Below are positions 10,786 to 21,740 of a stretch of DNA of 64,000 nucleotides, piece after piece. The position numbers were made by a program, and so were the translations under genes. Source of the stretch: Phragmites australis (lineage: Eukaryota > Streptophyta > Magnoliopsida > Poales > Poaceae); contig NC_084943.1 of the NCBI RefSeq assembly GCF_958298935.1, forward strand, positions 4,164,001 through 4,228,000, read 5' to 3'. Position 1 is the stretch's first letter. Each line of letters starts with the position of its first letter. The notes under the pieces are model-generated. The model searched no databases. It was not told the DNA's origin and saw only the letters and a program-made list of their open reading frames with translations.

Positions 10786-11105
10786 GTCAAATACTAGCAT
10801 TTTTGCACTAGGCACCCCACATTTGACTCTACATCACAAAGAACACCTCCTGCCGTTCTGGTCACACCCCTCGTGATGTCTTCCAAGTTCAAAGGGATGC
10901 AACCAGCATGTGCACAATGGCGCCTAATCCTTTTACAATAATAACACTATTCCATAGGGGCCTCGGTGCAAATATCTCACTCATTGTTTTTTTTTTTTTT
11001 TTTTTGCCTTAGTTGGTACGTACGATTAACTAAGGACTTGAGTTACACGCAATGAATGCTCCATGCACGTACGGGCGGCGAAGTTAGCCGCTGAACGGCT
11101 GGTGG
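10786..11105 (-). pseudogene. relic of a second permease 3' end
   Basis: On the minus strand the segment encodes HQPFSG followed by TAA, matching the YRPFSG stop of the intact permease. Its 3' flank is shared as well: tccatgcacgtacgg, gtacga, ggtgcaaa..tctcac and ctctanatcacaaa.aacacctcct all recur at 11450-11577. The relic lies in the same orientation about 500 bp downstream of the gene, so it is a tandem remnant. A T-run (10988-11005) and an extra piece of about 100 bp separate the blocks. No further permease coding is detectable to its left. Confidence 0.75.
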
Positions 11106-11577
11106 GCATCCATAATCCCCATATTATTACAATATAGGAATTGGATTATAACAATCTAGTTTTTACAATCTAATTATTTGTTTTAACTAATCAAGCTTTT
11201 ACAATTCCAAATAAATAGGGTCTAACTACCCATAATTTGTGTTTTCACATTTGGAGATAATGTTTGCTGCCACTTATCTTTTGCGACAAACTTTTGTCTT
11301 TCACTTGGTTCTTCCCCCAGAAACAAACAAATAAGTGTGCCGGCAAGCTTCATATGGAAGGTATTTTTTCGCTCTTCTCTTCATATATTACTTGAAATTT
11401 CTCAGAAACAACAGGTTGCACAACAAAACTTGAACAAAACTACGCTTGAGTCTATATCACAAACAACACCTCCTTGGTGCTTTGGTGCAAACGTCTCACA
11501 CTAAGTTCTTTCTTCCTCTTGTTTGTACGATGGATTAGCCGCAAGGAATGATCCATGCACGTACGGCTCCGACGACG

Positions 11578-13178
11578 TTAGCCGCTGAAGGGCCGGTAGA
11601 CCTTGAGGGCGTCGATGACGTCGGCGATAGAGCCAGCCGCGGCGGCGATGGACACGACGAAGCAGGTGACGCTGAGCGTCTGGAGGCAGATCCACCGCGT
11701 GCTTCCTCGTGGCACGCCGCGCTGCCTGATGTACATCTCGACCGGGAAGTAGACGGTGAGCGGCCAGAATGAGACAGCGCCGAGGAGGCCGACGACGTTG
11801 CCGAAGAATGGCAGCAGCATGGCGACGACGGTGGTGAGGCACACGAACGCCGACCGCCAGGTTAGACGGAACACGCTGAGCGCGAAGGGCCCAACGCGGA
11901 GCTCCCGGGTGATGAAGGCGCTGCCAGGCCACGCGGCGTTCGCGCGGCGCTCAACGAAGGCGAAGATGGGCTGGCAGAAGACCTGGTAGGCGCCGACGAG
12001 GTGCACCACGATGGCGACGTTGGCGACGTCGAGCAGCCAGAAGGGCTCGTAGAAGCCGAACCCCGTGAGGAGGTTGTCCGGCGCCGCGTCGCCGAACGAC
12101 GCGTACCCCATGCACCCGCAAAGCATGTAGAAGATCGTCGTCGTCGCCACGCTCAGGCTCGTCGCCTTCTTCATCACCTTCGCCTCCGACGGTGGCGGCG
12201 CCTTGATCGTGTCCTGAAGATACAGAACAACCTTTGTTAGAAACAGAGCAATCAAGTTGAACCGCGAATTGAGGCAGAGCAGAGCAGCGGAGGGGATGCT
12301 TGCTTACTTGGATCTCGATGAGGATGTTGGAGAAGGAGTATGCGAAGGCGATGTCGCCAAAGGCCTGCAGGCTGTGCCAGACCTTCTGCGTCGAGGTGAC
12401 GTCAGCGCCGATGCTGATGCCGGTGAGGCTGCCCTTGAACCCACCGTTCGCTGTAATTCCATCGATTGCGCACATGTCAGTAATTAAGCATCGCTCAATC
12501 ATGCAAAATTGCATATCTTGAGAAAATAATCAAGAACGTACAGATGGTCTGTGCGATGCCGAGCGAGAGGCCGATGCTGGAGTAGGTGAAGGACATGACG
12601 GCGGCGACGATGGAGAGCCACCAAATCTGATCGAAGTCCGGTATCTGCGAGAAGAGGATCTGCACGGCGCCGAAGAGGAGCATGTAGGGGTTGCTGGAGC
12701 TCTTGCACGGGTCGCCGTGTCCGTTCTGGTGGAAGCAGCCGGCCCTCCTGATGGCCTTCATGCTGATGGACGACGCGATGGTGTACCCGATGGCAACGCC
12801 GACGAGGTTGGCGTACTGTATGATGCCGCAGAAGGCGACCTTGGGGCCGCCGAGGTTGGCCCGGACGGCGTCCATGTAGGTGTAGTTCCGCTTCCCCGTT
12901 GAGGGGTCGCCCGTGCGGTAGCACTCGGCGAGCAGCGTGGCGGTGTAGTAGGTGACAAAGGCGAAGAGGAGCATGGCGGCGGGTCCGGCCACCCAGCCGA
13001 GCTGCGCGATGGCCCAGGCGAGGGAGAGCACGCCGGAGCCAATGACGGCGGTGATGATGTGCGCGCTAGCCGTCCACATCGTGCCCGTGCGGCGGGGGCG
13101 GCCGTCGTCGTCCAGCCACGCGGCCTCCCCGGCGTTCCCGGCCTCCACCGACACCTCCATCGGAACCATGTGCGTCAT
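11578..13178 (-). CDS. AAP: amino acid permease (AAP family), three exons
   Basis: Encodes a 471-aa member of the plant AAP subfamily (Aa_trans, PF01490), H+-coupled amino acid importers of the plasma membrane. Exons on the minus strand: 13178-12542, 12450-12308 and 12213-11578 (stop TAA). The introns of 91 and 94 bp have GT-AG ends and keep the frame. Landmarks: RRTGTMWTASAHIITAVIGS near residues 29-48, GSGVLSLAWAIAQLGW at 47-62, YRTGDPSTGKRNYTYMDAV, LQAFGDIAFAYSFS just before exon 3, IEIQ/DTIKAPPPSE across the second junction, GFGFYEPFWL at 311-320, HLVGAYQVFCQP at 331-342, and FWPLTVYFPVEMYIRQR near the end. About eleven membrane segments and the total length fit the family. The start is the first ATG after the TATA box; the open frame upstream of it has no other ATG. 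GC-rich coding is normal for grass genes. The paralogue and the substrate range cannot be assigned here. Confidence 0.95.
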
Positions 13179-13352
13179 GCCGTTGTGAGGCGGCTTCACG
13201 ACTACTGCGAACGAGCTTCCTCTTTCAGCTTTATTTCTTCTCCTCGATCGGAGTGAAGTAACCAAGCGAGCGAGCGTCCGGCAGCAGGCAAAAGCGAGGT
13301 CTTGGAAGCTGTGGAGCTGCGAGTGAGGCTGCGAGGTGAGAGCGGAGAGATG
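13179..13352 (-). promoter_or_regulatory. probable 5' UTR of the permease
   Basis: This lies between the expected transcription start, about 30 bp downstream of the TATA box, and the ATG at 13178. It contains no minus-strand ATG, so no upstream ORF is expected. An unseen 5' UTR intron cannot be excluded. Confidence 0.5.
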
Positions 13353-13383
13353 GTGTGGGGGGAATAGAGGGGAGGGAGGCGGC

Positions 13384-13392
13384 TTTATATAG
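13384..13392 (-). promoter_or_regulatory. TATA box of the permease gene
   Basis: The minus strand reads CTATATAAA in a GC-rich setting, about 200 bp upstream of the permease ATG. It is the only strong TATA match nearby and is correctly oriented. Confidence 0.75.
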
Positions 13393-14360
13393 AGCGGAGG
13401 ACGACAGGAAGCGGAGGAGGCGTCCTCGCCGCGGGAGGGTCGTCGCTGGTCAGCGCCGGTGCCTGTGTCTCGCTTTTTTATCTCATCTTTTTTTCGGCGG
13501 GAAAATCCATTTCATCTCGGCTGCCGGGACCACTGGGAAAGAAATTTTTCGCTCGCGCGCAGGATCCCGGTGAGATCCTCATCCGCGTTGTGCACTAGCG
13601 ATCGTGCGGCGCGCGCATGTGGGAACACGTGTCACGATGCTACATGGGTCTATAAAAAAAACTCGTTCTCATAAAATTTCTTTTCTAACCATTGCCATCA
13701 CTCAAATACAAAACAGCACGGTTTCTATGGGCTTATCTCAATTGCTCACCTTTTTCATCTAATATTTATCTATTTTTTATTTTCTTTATATACTTTACAT
13801 TTTTTTATCTATTTTTTATATGAATTTTAATACAAATCTTCCCATCCCGTCCTATTAGGGGACAAGGATGAGGAGATTTCGTCACCCACAGGGATATAAA
13901 TGATACAAATCATATCCCCATCGGGTCTAACGGGGATGGGTATGGGAAAGCATTTCCCGTCCCCGTTTCCCGCGAGGACCCGTTTCGGCCCAGCAGTGGT
14001 GGTTCAGGCGTGTGCACCGGTCTAGATGGGAGCCAGATTAGCGGTCCAGACGGGCACTAGCGCGCAGCCCTGCGGTCCAGTGAGTGGTCTCGGCCCTGTG
14101 AGCTGCCTCGGTCCAGGTGGGCGGGGACGGATTCCCGTCGGGTCTCCATTCTCTATGCGGGGACGGAGATGAAGAGAAAATAGTCCCCGCGAGTGGGGAC
14201 GGGAACGGGAACAAAAACAGAGAATTTTCCTTCGTGCAAGAACGAGAATAAAGAGCCATTTCCCAACGAAAAATTCTCCATAGACATTCCTACCGGGAGA
14301 GCCATCTACGAGGACGGCACAAGAAATTCCAGCCTCAGCACCGTTGCAAACTGATGAGAG
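13393..14360. other. permease upstream region and unclassified G-rich repeat
   Basis: The first 200 bp are GC-rich proximal promoter. The next 200 bp are AT-rich. From 13840 to 14240 the sequence is rich in cggggatggg, tccccgt and gggaacggga motifs in both orientations, suggesting a decayed inverted-repeat transposon. I could not define its ends. Confidence 0.35.
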
Positions 14361-14363
14361 TTA

Positions 14364-14583
14364 GGACCTGTTTGGTTTGTGCCCCACCGAGCCACTCCAA
14401 TGCGTGGGCGTGCCCGCGATTTGGCGGAGGATTTTGCCACCCTCGTCTCGCCCGTGTTGGCGAAAAATAAACTAGTATGGGCGGGCGCGTCAACATATGG
14501 ACGTTGAACCAAACACTAGCTCAAATCTCATGGGCACGCAGATGATTGGTGAGACGAGCACATACTTCAAACCAAACAAACCC
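14364..14583. mobile_element. Tourist-like MITE (PIF/Harbinger)
   Basis: A 220-bp element starting ggacctgtttggtttg and ending caaaccaaacaaaccc, an imperfect terminal inverted repeat. It is flanked by TTA at 14361-14363 and 14584-14586. TTA duplications and this terminus type are standard for PIF/Harbinger MITEs. No coding capacity. Confidence 0.85.
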
Positions 14584-14805
14584 TTACTCCCAACGATGGA
14601 TTGCATAGCTATGGTTGTATCCATTATGAACATGACATTCTCACGGGATGCATGTGTGGTCGACAACTCCAGCAAAATTCGTCCATTTATCTCCTACCAT
14701 ATATAGTTTCCAAAATACAAGCAAATGCTGAACTCATTGGAGACCACATGCACATGCGCCTCATATCCAGACAGCGCGAAACCCGCACCCATTTCAAGAG
14801 CCACC

Positions 14806-15262
14806 GCTGGTGCCGACTCGCAAAGTATCGTAGATCAGCACTGTGCCAGTCAGGTCGTCGTGTAGGTAACAGAAACCGACGCATTTGCCAAACACTTGTT
14901 CTGCTCAATTCCTGTACAACTTTACTAGCATGTCATCCACTATAAACATTATCGCATTCTTGTCGTAAATGATTGCGAAAGTTAAATTAAAATTTTAGTT
15001 TAACCTAATCAAAAATTCAATTTATTCTAGCGCGCCCACGTCAGCCACCGCTGATCCCGCCCTCGGGCGTGTGCCTGGTGCCGACTCGCAAAGTCTCCCC
15101 GGTGAGGTCAGTATTGTAGGTCAGCACTGTGTCAGTCAGGTCGTCGTGTAGGTAACACAAACCGATGCATTTGCCAAGCACTTGTGCTGGTCAATTCTTG
15201 TAGTCCTGTACAACTTTGCTAGCCATGGCATCCACTGCAAACGTTCCATAGCATCCTTGCCA
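14806..15262 (+). repeat. tandem duplication, about 270 bp period
   Basis: 14806-14965 and 15078-15262 share gtgccgactcgcaaagt, tcagcactgtgncagtcagg, tcgtcgtgtaggtaacan, gcatttgccaancacttg and cctgtacaactttnctagc in order. The second copy has small insertions. The Ds-like element sits just beyond the second copy. I see no protein. Confidence 0.8.
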
Positions 15263-15283
15263 TTTCATCTCCATTGTTCCAGA

Positions 15284-16229
15284 TAGGGATGAAAACGAAC
15301 GGGAACGGTCGAGAAAACTCTCTAACCGTTTTCACTTTCATATTTTCTCTGTCGGACGAAAAAGAAAACGGGATAGGCGAGAACGGGAAAAAACAAAAAC
15401 GGTCGGACATAATCGGAAGGTCGAAAACGAACCAATCCGATCGGGAAAATACCGGTATCGGTCGGAATTCGAAAACACAAAATGGAAACACCGACCTACA
15501 GAACCATCAAGACATGTCAACATGTATAAGTTTAACATTATCTTCATATAACACTGAATTAATAAGTTTAATGAACCAATCCAATCAGCAAGTCGCATTA
15601 AAGTAAAAAAAAATGTCATATGCCTTTTCGATTCACATGACATATCATTTTTTATCAATATTTCACTTAAACAATACAAGATACGAAGATACAACAATAT
15701 AAGCTTTAGGACCGAGCAGTAGCTCGGTTCGTTCGCTCTCAGTGGCAGACTGACAGGGATGGCCAATCGTGGGTTCGATCCCTATGATCGACCCACGAGC
15801 CTCATCGGGGGTTTTTCCTTAGTAGTTAGGGGCATGCACATACGTGCCCGTTTAGCGAGAATATATCTGTAACGTGTATGCTTAGGACATGCACGTGTGT
15901 GCGCGCGTTAAGTGTGAGTGTGATGTAAGTGGGTTATGTACGTCATGTTTTGTACCCCTCTAAAAAAGAACCACATAAACCTTAACTCGATACTCGAGCA
16001 TATAATAAACATAAGTGATAAGTCTCAACTAAAGACATAAGTGAGCGTAGAGGTGAAAACGGACGGAAACGGTCAGAAAAACCCCATACCGTTTTCACTT
16101 CCACATTTTCTCAGTCGGACGAAAACGAAAACGGGATAAACGGGAACGGGAAAAAACGAAAACGAACTGAAAAAAACGGGATGCGGCACCGGGACGGAAC
16201 GGAATTTTCCCGTTCAGTTTTCATCCCTA
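15284..16229. mobile_element. Ac/Ds-like hAT element (non-autonomous)
   Basis: The element begins TAGGGATGAAAACG and ends with its inverted counterpart at TTTTCATCCCTA. It is flanked by a perfect 8-bp duplication GTTCCAGA (15276-15283 and 16230-16237). The terminus matches the maize Ac/Ds class, and both sub-terminal regions are packed with aaacgg/cgaaaacg motifs of the kind bound by Ac transposase. There is no transposase gene in its 946 bp. The centre holds a SINE-like segment. Confidence 0.93.
15706..15967 (+). mobile_element. tRNA-derived SINE inside the Ds-like element
   Basis: An A-box-like gtagctcggtt (about 15719-15729) is followed by a perfect B box GGTTCGATCC at 15772-15781, correctly spaced for an internal Pol III promoter. 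The body ends with ttgtacccctctaaaaaa near 15967, a tail type seen in grass SINEs. Flanking duplications are unclear. Confidence 0.7.
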
Positions 16230-16237
16230 GTTCCAGA

Positions 16238-17209
16238 CGATCGAGGTGTGACTTTTGAAGCTTCCTACGCAGGGAACCATGGACTCCAAAGTTGGTAGAT
16301 AACCAAGTTCATATATAGAAACGCCCTGATTGCAGTGGGAACTCTAATATCCGACCCATGCGGGCATGCGGCCAAGCCAAGTGTGATGCAGCAGCAGTTG
16401 AAAAACCGTGGAGTTCGACAGTGATTTCTGAAACGAGTAGTGCAACTTTTTGAAGGGTCAAAAGTTTCTCGGCCAAGTTGGCCACACACTGATGTGTACA
16501 TGACATGTTGGAGGTCACTGTACGTGATCTCTGCCATCCTTGCCACTGGTCCACGCCTTTAGCAAACAGCAACTGCCATTCTGATATTTCATATATGCGA
16601 CCCATGCTGCATGCGCGAGTACAGTACGCAGAGAAAGTACCGGGGATCAAAAGACGGATGAACTGAATTTGTAAAATTATAGGGACTGGTGCCGTTGAAT
16701 TGAAATCCCTTACTTCAACCCCACGGATGAACAGTAAAATATAGCAGGATAAAAAGAATGTAACTTGGAACACGTAGAAAATGCACCCTAGCATGGTACT
16801 GTAGCTGAAAATACTGTAGCACTAGTATTGTAGAGGTCCTGTAGTATCAGATTTGATCCATTAATTTGAAGTCAGCTAACTACACTAGTTGGTGAAATCA
16901 GATGATACCATTCCAATTTTAAGAGGCATATTTGGTTCCTCTGCCAGAGCGGCTAGTCTGCGAATTAAGGATGGCTACATGTCGACAAACCTAGATGGAG
17001 TGGTGGGTAAATATGGGGGCACATGTATATATATGTACACTTAAGTTTTTTAAAAAATGACTATATATCATAGGTAATAGTTGTAGATATCAGTAATTAT
17101 TAAAATTTCATAATTATATAATGTATTCAGACTTAACAAACCATGCATACTCTTCTGGACCTTTTATCGCTACTGCACTCTACCATCTCAAAGTCAAATT
17201 AACTCCCAT
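16238..17209. other. no gene seen; low-copy spacer
   Basis: The minus-strand openings here (for example 16309-16794) lack any family resemblance or repeat signature. The region continues the target DNA of the Ds-like insertion. I see nothing else in it. Confidence 0.3.
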
Positions 17210-18071
17210 TAGGGTGAAAACAGATCATATTCGAACGGATAATACTCTTAGCATATCTACATCTATTTCTTTTTGTCAAATTCAGAGTCAAAACGGATAT
17301 TGCACGGTTATAGATTCAAATCTAGATTGTTTTGGAGTCAAATAGAGCGGAGTTGGATTGGAAACATACTAAAATAATTAGATAATACATGCACACACGC
17401 TGTGCAAGCAATATGTAGTGTGATAGCAATCATGCATGTTAGTATTAGGACTGTGTGAGTTTCGTCTTCATTTCGAAGCCATCCATTATCTTCACTAAGA
17501 TAAGTTTTTATGAGTATGCATGGCCAAAATCTCACTCAAAGTATTGGCATCCGTCACCACCGTTTTTTCAAGAAACGATAAAGGCCTTAAGGATTCCAAG
17601 TAGACCTAGGTAAGTAGATATAAAATAAGTATTGCATATCACATGGTTTGGTTACGAGAAAAAAGAAACCGAGAGCTATTTCTATTCTTTCCACGCAAGC
17701 ATGAGATATGCACACTAGCACATAAAAATACTACAGATTTCATTAAAAATAAGCACAAATATAGCAGTCAATAGCTAGTAGTATAATTCAAAATATTACA
17801 TTGAATAGACAAATAGAATACATACTCCATTCCATAGATAGTAGCTAGTATTGGTCTAGGCCGGATGCAATGGGTCCAGTAAAATGCGGATCATCTGATC
17901 TAAAAATCAGATAATTTGTATCCGTTGAATTTCTGCAATATCATATTTTTATATGTATTCGTATCCGTATGAAACTAATAGTATCTACATCTATATCTGC
18001 ACGGATATTAAAAAGGCTTATTGTATTCGCACATATTGCATCGGAAACTATAGGTTCTGTTTTCATCTCTA
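17210..18071. mobile_element. second hAT-like element, degraded
   Basis: The left end TAGGGTGAAAACAG and the right end CTGTTTTCATCTCTA form an hAT-type inverted pair, with cggata/tatccg motifs near both ends. The flanking octamers actcccat and gctctcgg match at only 4 of 8 positions, so the element is old or the ends are misjudged. No transposase. Confidence 0.5.
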
Positions 18072-18526
18072 GCTCTCGGTGGCCCAAATATGCAACATAC
18101 GTGGGCTAACAATTTTTTTAAACTATATACATCTATTGTTAAAATGGTGATTCCGCCACTTCTAGAAAAAATGTTTGTAGCTACCTTGTCCATGCAGGAG
18201 AGCCAAGACAAGTAAATTCTTATCGTAGGTTGAGCTACTTTGTTGGGAAAACCTAGCTTTCGTGACTTCTATCAATGTCTCTTATTCTCACTAGGCAAGG
18301 CGAGAAAAAGACCCAGCGAAGGAGCAAAACGAGGCCGAAGTCGTGTACCGTGTAGACATACACATCTTTACTAGACGTACTCCATGATCGGGAATTTTCT
18401 TGACGGTACTAGAACTGCCAAGAAAATTGATTTTGTTAGCCAACTATCGAGCGAAAACCCTCACGAATGTTAAAATGTCCGCATAAGGGTTTGCTACAAC
18501 ATAAAGTGGGTCGTTCCGGTGATGAT
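18072..18526. other. no gene seen
   Basis: Spacer between the hAT-like element and a Gypsy LTR. No supported feature. Confidence 0.3.
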
Positions 18527-19229
18527 TGTTGGGGGATGGTCTCGCCTGCCTCTCCGGATGTTAGAGCGAAGTCCTCGACAGCCACTATTTTCTATCAAAG
18601 ATTACAGCTATTGTGAATTTGTTATGTTGCAGGAACCCTTTGGATCTGCTGAAGGTGCCTGGTGGACATTCGGCACCGCCGGAGTGCGTGATGGCATCGG
18701 GGTCAGCAAAGCCAATGTGGGGCCTTCAGAAGTTCACCAAGGGTTTTCGTTGGGCTTCGCGAGGGAATTGATCGAAGGGGCACCGGAGGTGTCATCGCAG
18801 GCGATGCACTCGGCGAGCCTTCGAAGGCCAGACGAAGGCTGTCACATAGTGCCACAAGGAGATCGACCGAGGGAGCACCGAAGATGCCATCGGTCATGGA
18901 CCTTCGCGAGCCCGGGCGAAGGGGAGGACCTTCGCTAATAGCTGAAGACTGAGAATGGTATGATTGTAAATAGAACAGATGTTCTTAAGGATAATATCGT
19001 ATTGCCCATGGATATATCAGGAATGTGGCAGTTGAAGGATTCTATGGTACATTGTAACAGAGAACGACTGAGTGCGATCTATAAATAGGGCGGCATTGTC
19101 CCGAAAAGATAGGTGGTAATTAATAGCAGTGCTCTGTTCCCCAGATTTGGTACGCTTTCAACCAAGCCTTTGGATCTCAGCCTAGATCTGAAGGCCCACC
19201 GCTTTGTTTGATTATGAAAGTTTTCAACA
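18527..19229 (+). mobile_element. Gypsy 5' LTR
   Basis: The segment begins TGTTGGGGGATGG and ends TTTTCAACA, so TGTTG/CAACA ends are inverted. A TATA box (tctataaatagg) lies near 19080, in the plus orientation and about 150 bp before the LTR end. The primer-binding site and gag start follow directly. The 140-codon opening at 18519-18938 falls within the LTR and is not a gene. Confidence 0.85.
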
Positions 19230-19250
19230 GTTGGCGCCGTCCATGGGATC
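19230..19250 (+). other. retrotransposon primer-binding site
   Basis: ttggcgccgtccatggga directly follows the LTR. The ttggcgccgt motif is the characteristic PBS of several grass Gypsy families. Confidence 0.75.
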
Positions 19251-19270
19251 GAACCCATGACCACGAAGCC

Positions 19271-20000
19271 ATGCCACCCAAGAAGAAACCGAAGGGTGTC
19301 GAAGAGTCATCGTTGCAGTAGGCGCAACAGCTTCAGGAGAGGAATGCGACCACGACCACCCCTTTGGCTGCTATGGAGCCGAACGTCACCACAGCCGTGG
19401 CAATTGAAGAAGTCCAAGAAGAACAACATGAGGTGGCCACATTGATTGAAGGGGAGGTTCAAATTCGCGAAGACCCAACTCACCTGGAAGGCACAAATGC
19501 TTCAATGCAAAGAATTGAAGAAGGCCTTCACACTCATTTTGAAGCTTCAACAACTGCGAGGGGGAAAGCCCCTCAGGACTTCGAACACTTAGAAGAATAC
19601 GAAGATGAAGAAGAAGAAACCGAAGTGGAAAGAACTGTGTGGCTAGAAGCCGAAGACCTAGAGAGGCAAATTGCACAGAAGAAGCATATGCTAGAGAGCT
19701 TGGCAGTAAGTCGGAAGGCAGCTAAATATCGCCGGTGAGCGAACGAAGCCAGAAGAACCCTGGAGAAAATGCAAGAGCAAATTAACATGCTACGGTGAGA
19801 GGGCGAAGAGACATGGAATGTTATCACCCCCTCATCAGCATTTACAGCACGACCTGTGCACGATCTTCGGCATAGGTCACACGCAAGCGATCCAAAATCA
19901 CCGCTATCCATTGGCTAGAAAAACTAGCCGTAGCCTTCGGGGTTCAAGAGTCCGAGGGTGGTGATGTTTGATGGAGAGTCAGACCCAAGTGAATTGGTCA
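19271..20000 (+). pseudogene. Gypsy gag N-terminal fragment
   Basis: The frame opens at ATG 19271 (MPPKKKPKGVEESS), meets an in-frame TAG about 16 codons in, and then runs open to 19738. This gives a very acidic, coiled-coil-like protein (EYEDEEEETEVERTVWLEAEDLERQIAQ) ending AKYRR. Beyond that stop the same frame continues through another stop. In a further frame comes VVMFDGESDPSEL near 19960, resembling the FDGTSDP motif at the start of the capsid region in this class. The rest of gag and all of pol are missing. A small repeat (catgagagggcg) at 19995-20045 marks the truncation. Confidence 0.65.
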
Positions 20001-20105
20001 TGAGAGGGCGGTTAGGCCCCTTATCGTCCCATGAGAGGGCGATTAGGTACTGTCGCCCTCTCAGGGGTGGTTAGCCCACATGCTTGCCCCTTGAAATGAA
20101 CTAGA

Positions 20106-21005
20106 TGTCGCCTAGAGGGGGGTGAATAGGCGATTCCTGCAATTTAAAAAAATTGACAGTGGATAATTGGGTCCGGATCATCCGGGTTAGTTCGGATAAT
20201 CCGGGTTAGTCCGGAGAATACGGGTAATATAGAACCCAGATACTCTGGTCTCAACCGGATACTCTGGATTATACAGGAAATCGAAACTGAATAACTATAG
20301 AATAAAACTAGGTGATTCCAAGGGTTACCACGGGTTCTTGAGGATGTCTAAATACCTTATCACCAATACCCTGCAATCACAAGCATACTAACGAGTAGAT
20401 CGGGAAAAATCCCCAAATATTAGCTAAAGCAAGTTAATGTGCGATAAAATGAAATGGATATGAATTTATTCTCGGAGTTCGGCCACTTCACAAAGAGGTA
20501 CCTACGTTTTTGTTGAGAGCTCATAAAGAGCCGAGTCTTTTCCAACTGTTTCCTCTCCCAAGCGACCACAAAGATCAAGCGAGGGTTCTTACTCAATTCA
20601 ACTAGGGTAACACAAACTTCCCGCGGTACTTCACAAATTTAGGTGCTCTCCGGGTGAAGCCTTGCCATCTAGGAGCTCATAGCTCCAAGAGAAAAGATTG
20701 CAAATCAAAAGCTCGTTGATGACTTCAAGTGCTAAGAGAATGGAATTTTGCTTTCTAGCACTCAATCTCACTTCCCAAACCCTAATCTCCAAATCTTGCA
20801 CAAATTTGAGCTCTAGAGAAGTTGGAGAGTCTATTGGAAGGCTTTGGAAGTGTGTGTGCACTAGTTCATTCAGCAACACCCCAACAAATGGGGTGAGGGG
20901 GTATATATAGCTCACTTCAAAAACTAGCCGTTACAGTCTGTTTTGAATTGACCTGGAGTATCCAGATTCATTGGAGACTCCGAGTAACATACGAAGACTT
21001 AGGCA
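20106..21005 (-). mobile_element. LTR remnant, family P1 copy 1
   Basis: The plus strand starts TGTCGCCTAGAGGGGGGTGA, the reverse of a common grass LTR 3' end. The minus strand carries a TATA-like gctatatatacc near 20905, consistent with minus-strand transcription. At 20170-20275 a cluster of ccggatnatccgg palindromes matches the other LTRs of this superfamily in the window. The right end is uncertain because repeat X begins about there. A second copy is at 25441. Confidence 0.6.
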
Positions 21006-21008
21006 TAG

Positions 21009-21740
21009 GTCAAGGACGTCCACGTCACCGTGTCGTGTGGGCCCGCATGATCCTCGTCGCGTTTGGTTTGATCGGATCCGGCAAGGACCAAAAATGGAGT
21101 ACTCGTCTCTTCTTCTGCGTGACGACGGCTGCGCAGAGAGCCAGGGCACCTGCAATTCAGTTGCTGTGTTTTTCTTTTCCTCTATATTTTTCTGTCTGTA
21201 GATAAAAAATAAGGGTTGGATTTTGATGTGTTTATACTCGTGTAAGGTCTCTTTTGAAACGAATGTGTTCATTTTCGTGTAAGGTCTCATATTCGACTTT
21301 GATTTGACACCGACAGAAATAACATTGTGCACTTGGTTTTCGCTGTCACGATGGCAAACTTGCTCTTCTCCGCCTACCTTGACTCGAGAGAGACCCAACT
21401 ATGATGTGCAGCAGCAAGCCTAGTTCTTTTTTTTTTTTGCAAAAAAATTGGTATTTAAGTTTGTACACAACAAACTTGGCTAATACTAATACTTAACATC
21501 CTCCCTAAATAGCCTTTGATCAATACATGACTATACTATAAATAATAGAGGTCCAAATACAGGTAATAGAGGTACAATCAGAGGATGAAGGAGCTCTAAG
21601 GACCAGGAAGAAGAAGACAACTATGGATGAGCAGGGGTAGGGAATGGAGAGGATGGTGAAGAGGAGGAGCGGAGCTTGTGGAAGAAAAAGCTATCGTTGT
21701 GTTATGGTTCTTGGATGCCCTCTCTGCATGATATGACAAA
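21009..21740. repeat. dispersed repeat X, copy 1
   Basis: Shares long blocks in order with 27397-28190: ggtcaaggacgtccacgtca, gataaaaaataagggttgga, cttttgaaacgaatgtgttc, ttgacaccgacagaaata and taacatcctccctaaatagc. The tcctccctaaatag tract read on the minus strand is purine-rich and is followed by TGTTAAG. That suggests a PPT-LTR boundary near 21503, with the LTR extending left to about 21009. No coding region recognised. Confidence 0.6.

Noticed and set aside
11548..13256. Several plus-strand frames and other minus-strand frames over the permease
   Set aside because: They are GC-driven shadows of the permease exons. Only the spliced minus-strand frame encodes a known family.
15719..15790. 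Functional tRNA gene
   Set aside because: The A and B boxes are there, but the sequence does not close into a tRNA acceptor stem and continues into a SINE body.
18519..18938. 139-codon plus-strand frame
   Set aside because: It starts at the edge of the Gypsy LTR and runs within it. LTR sequence, not a gene.
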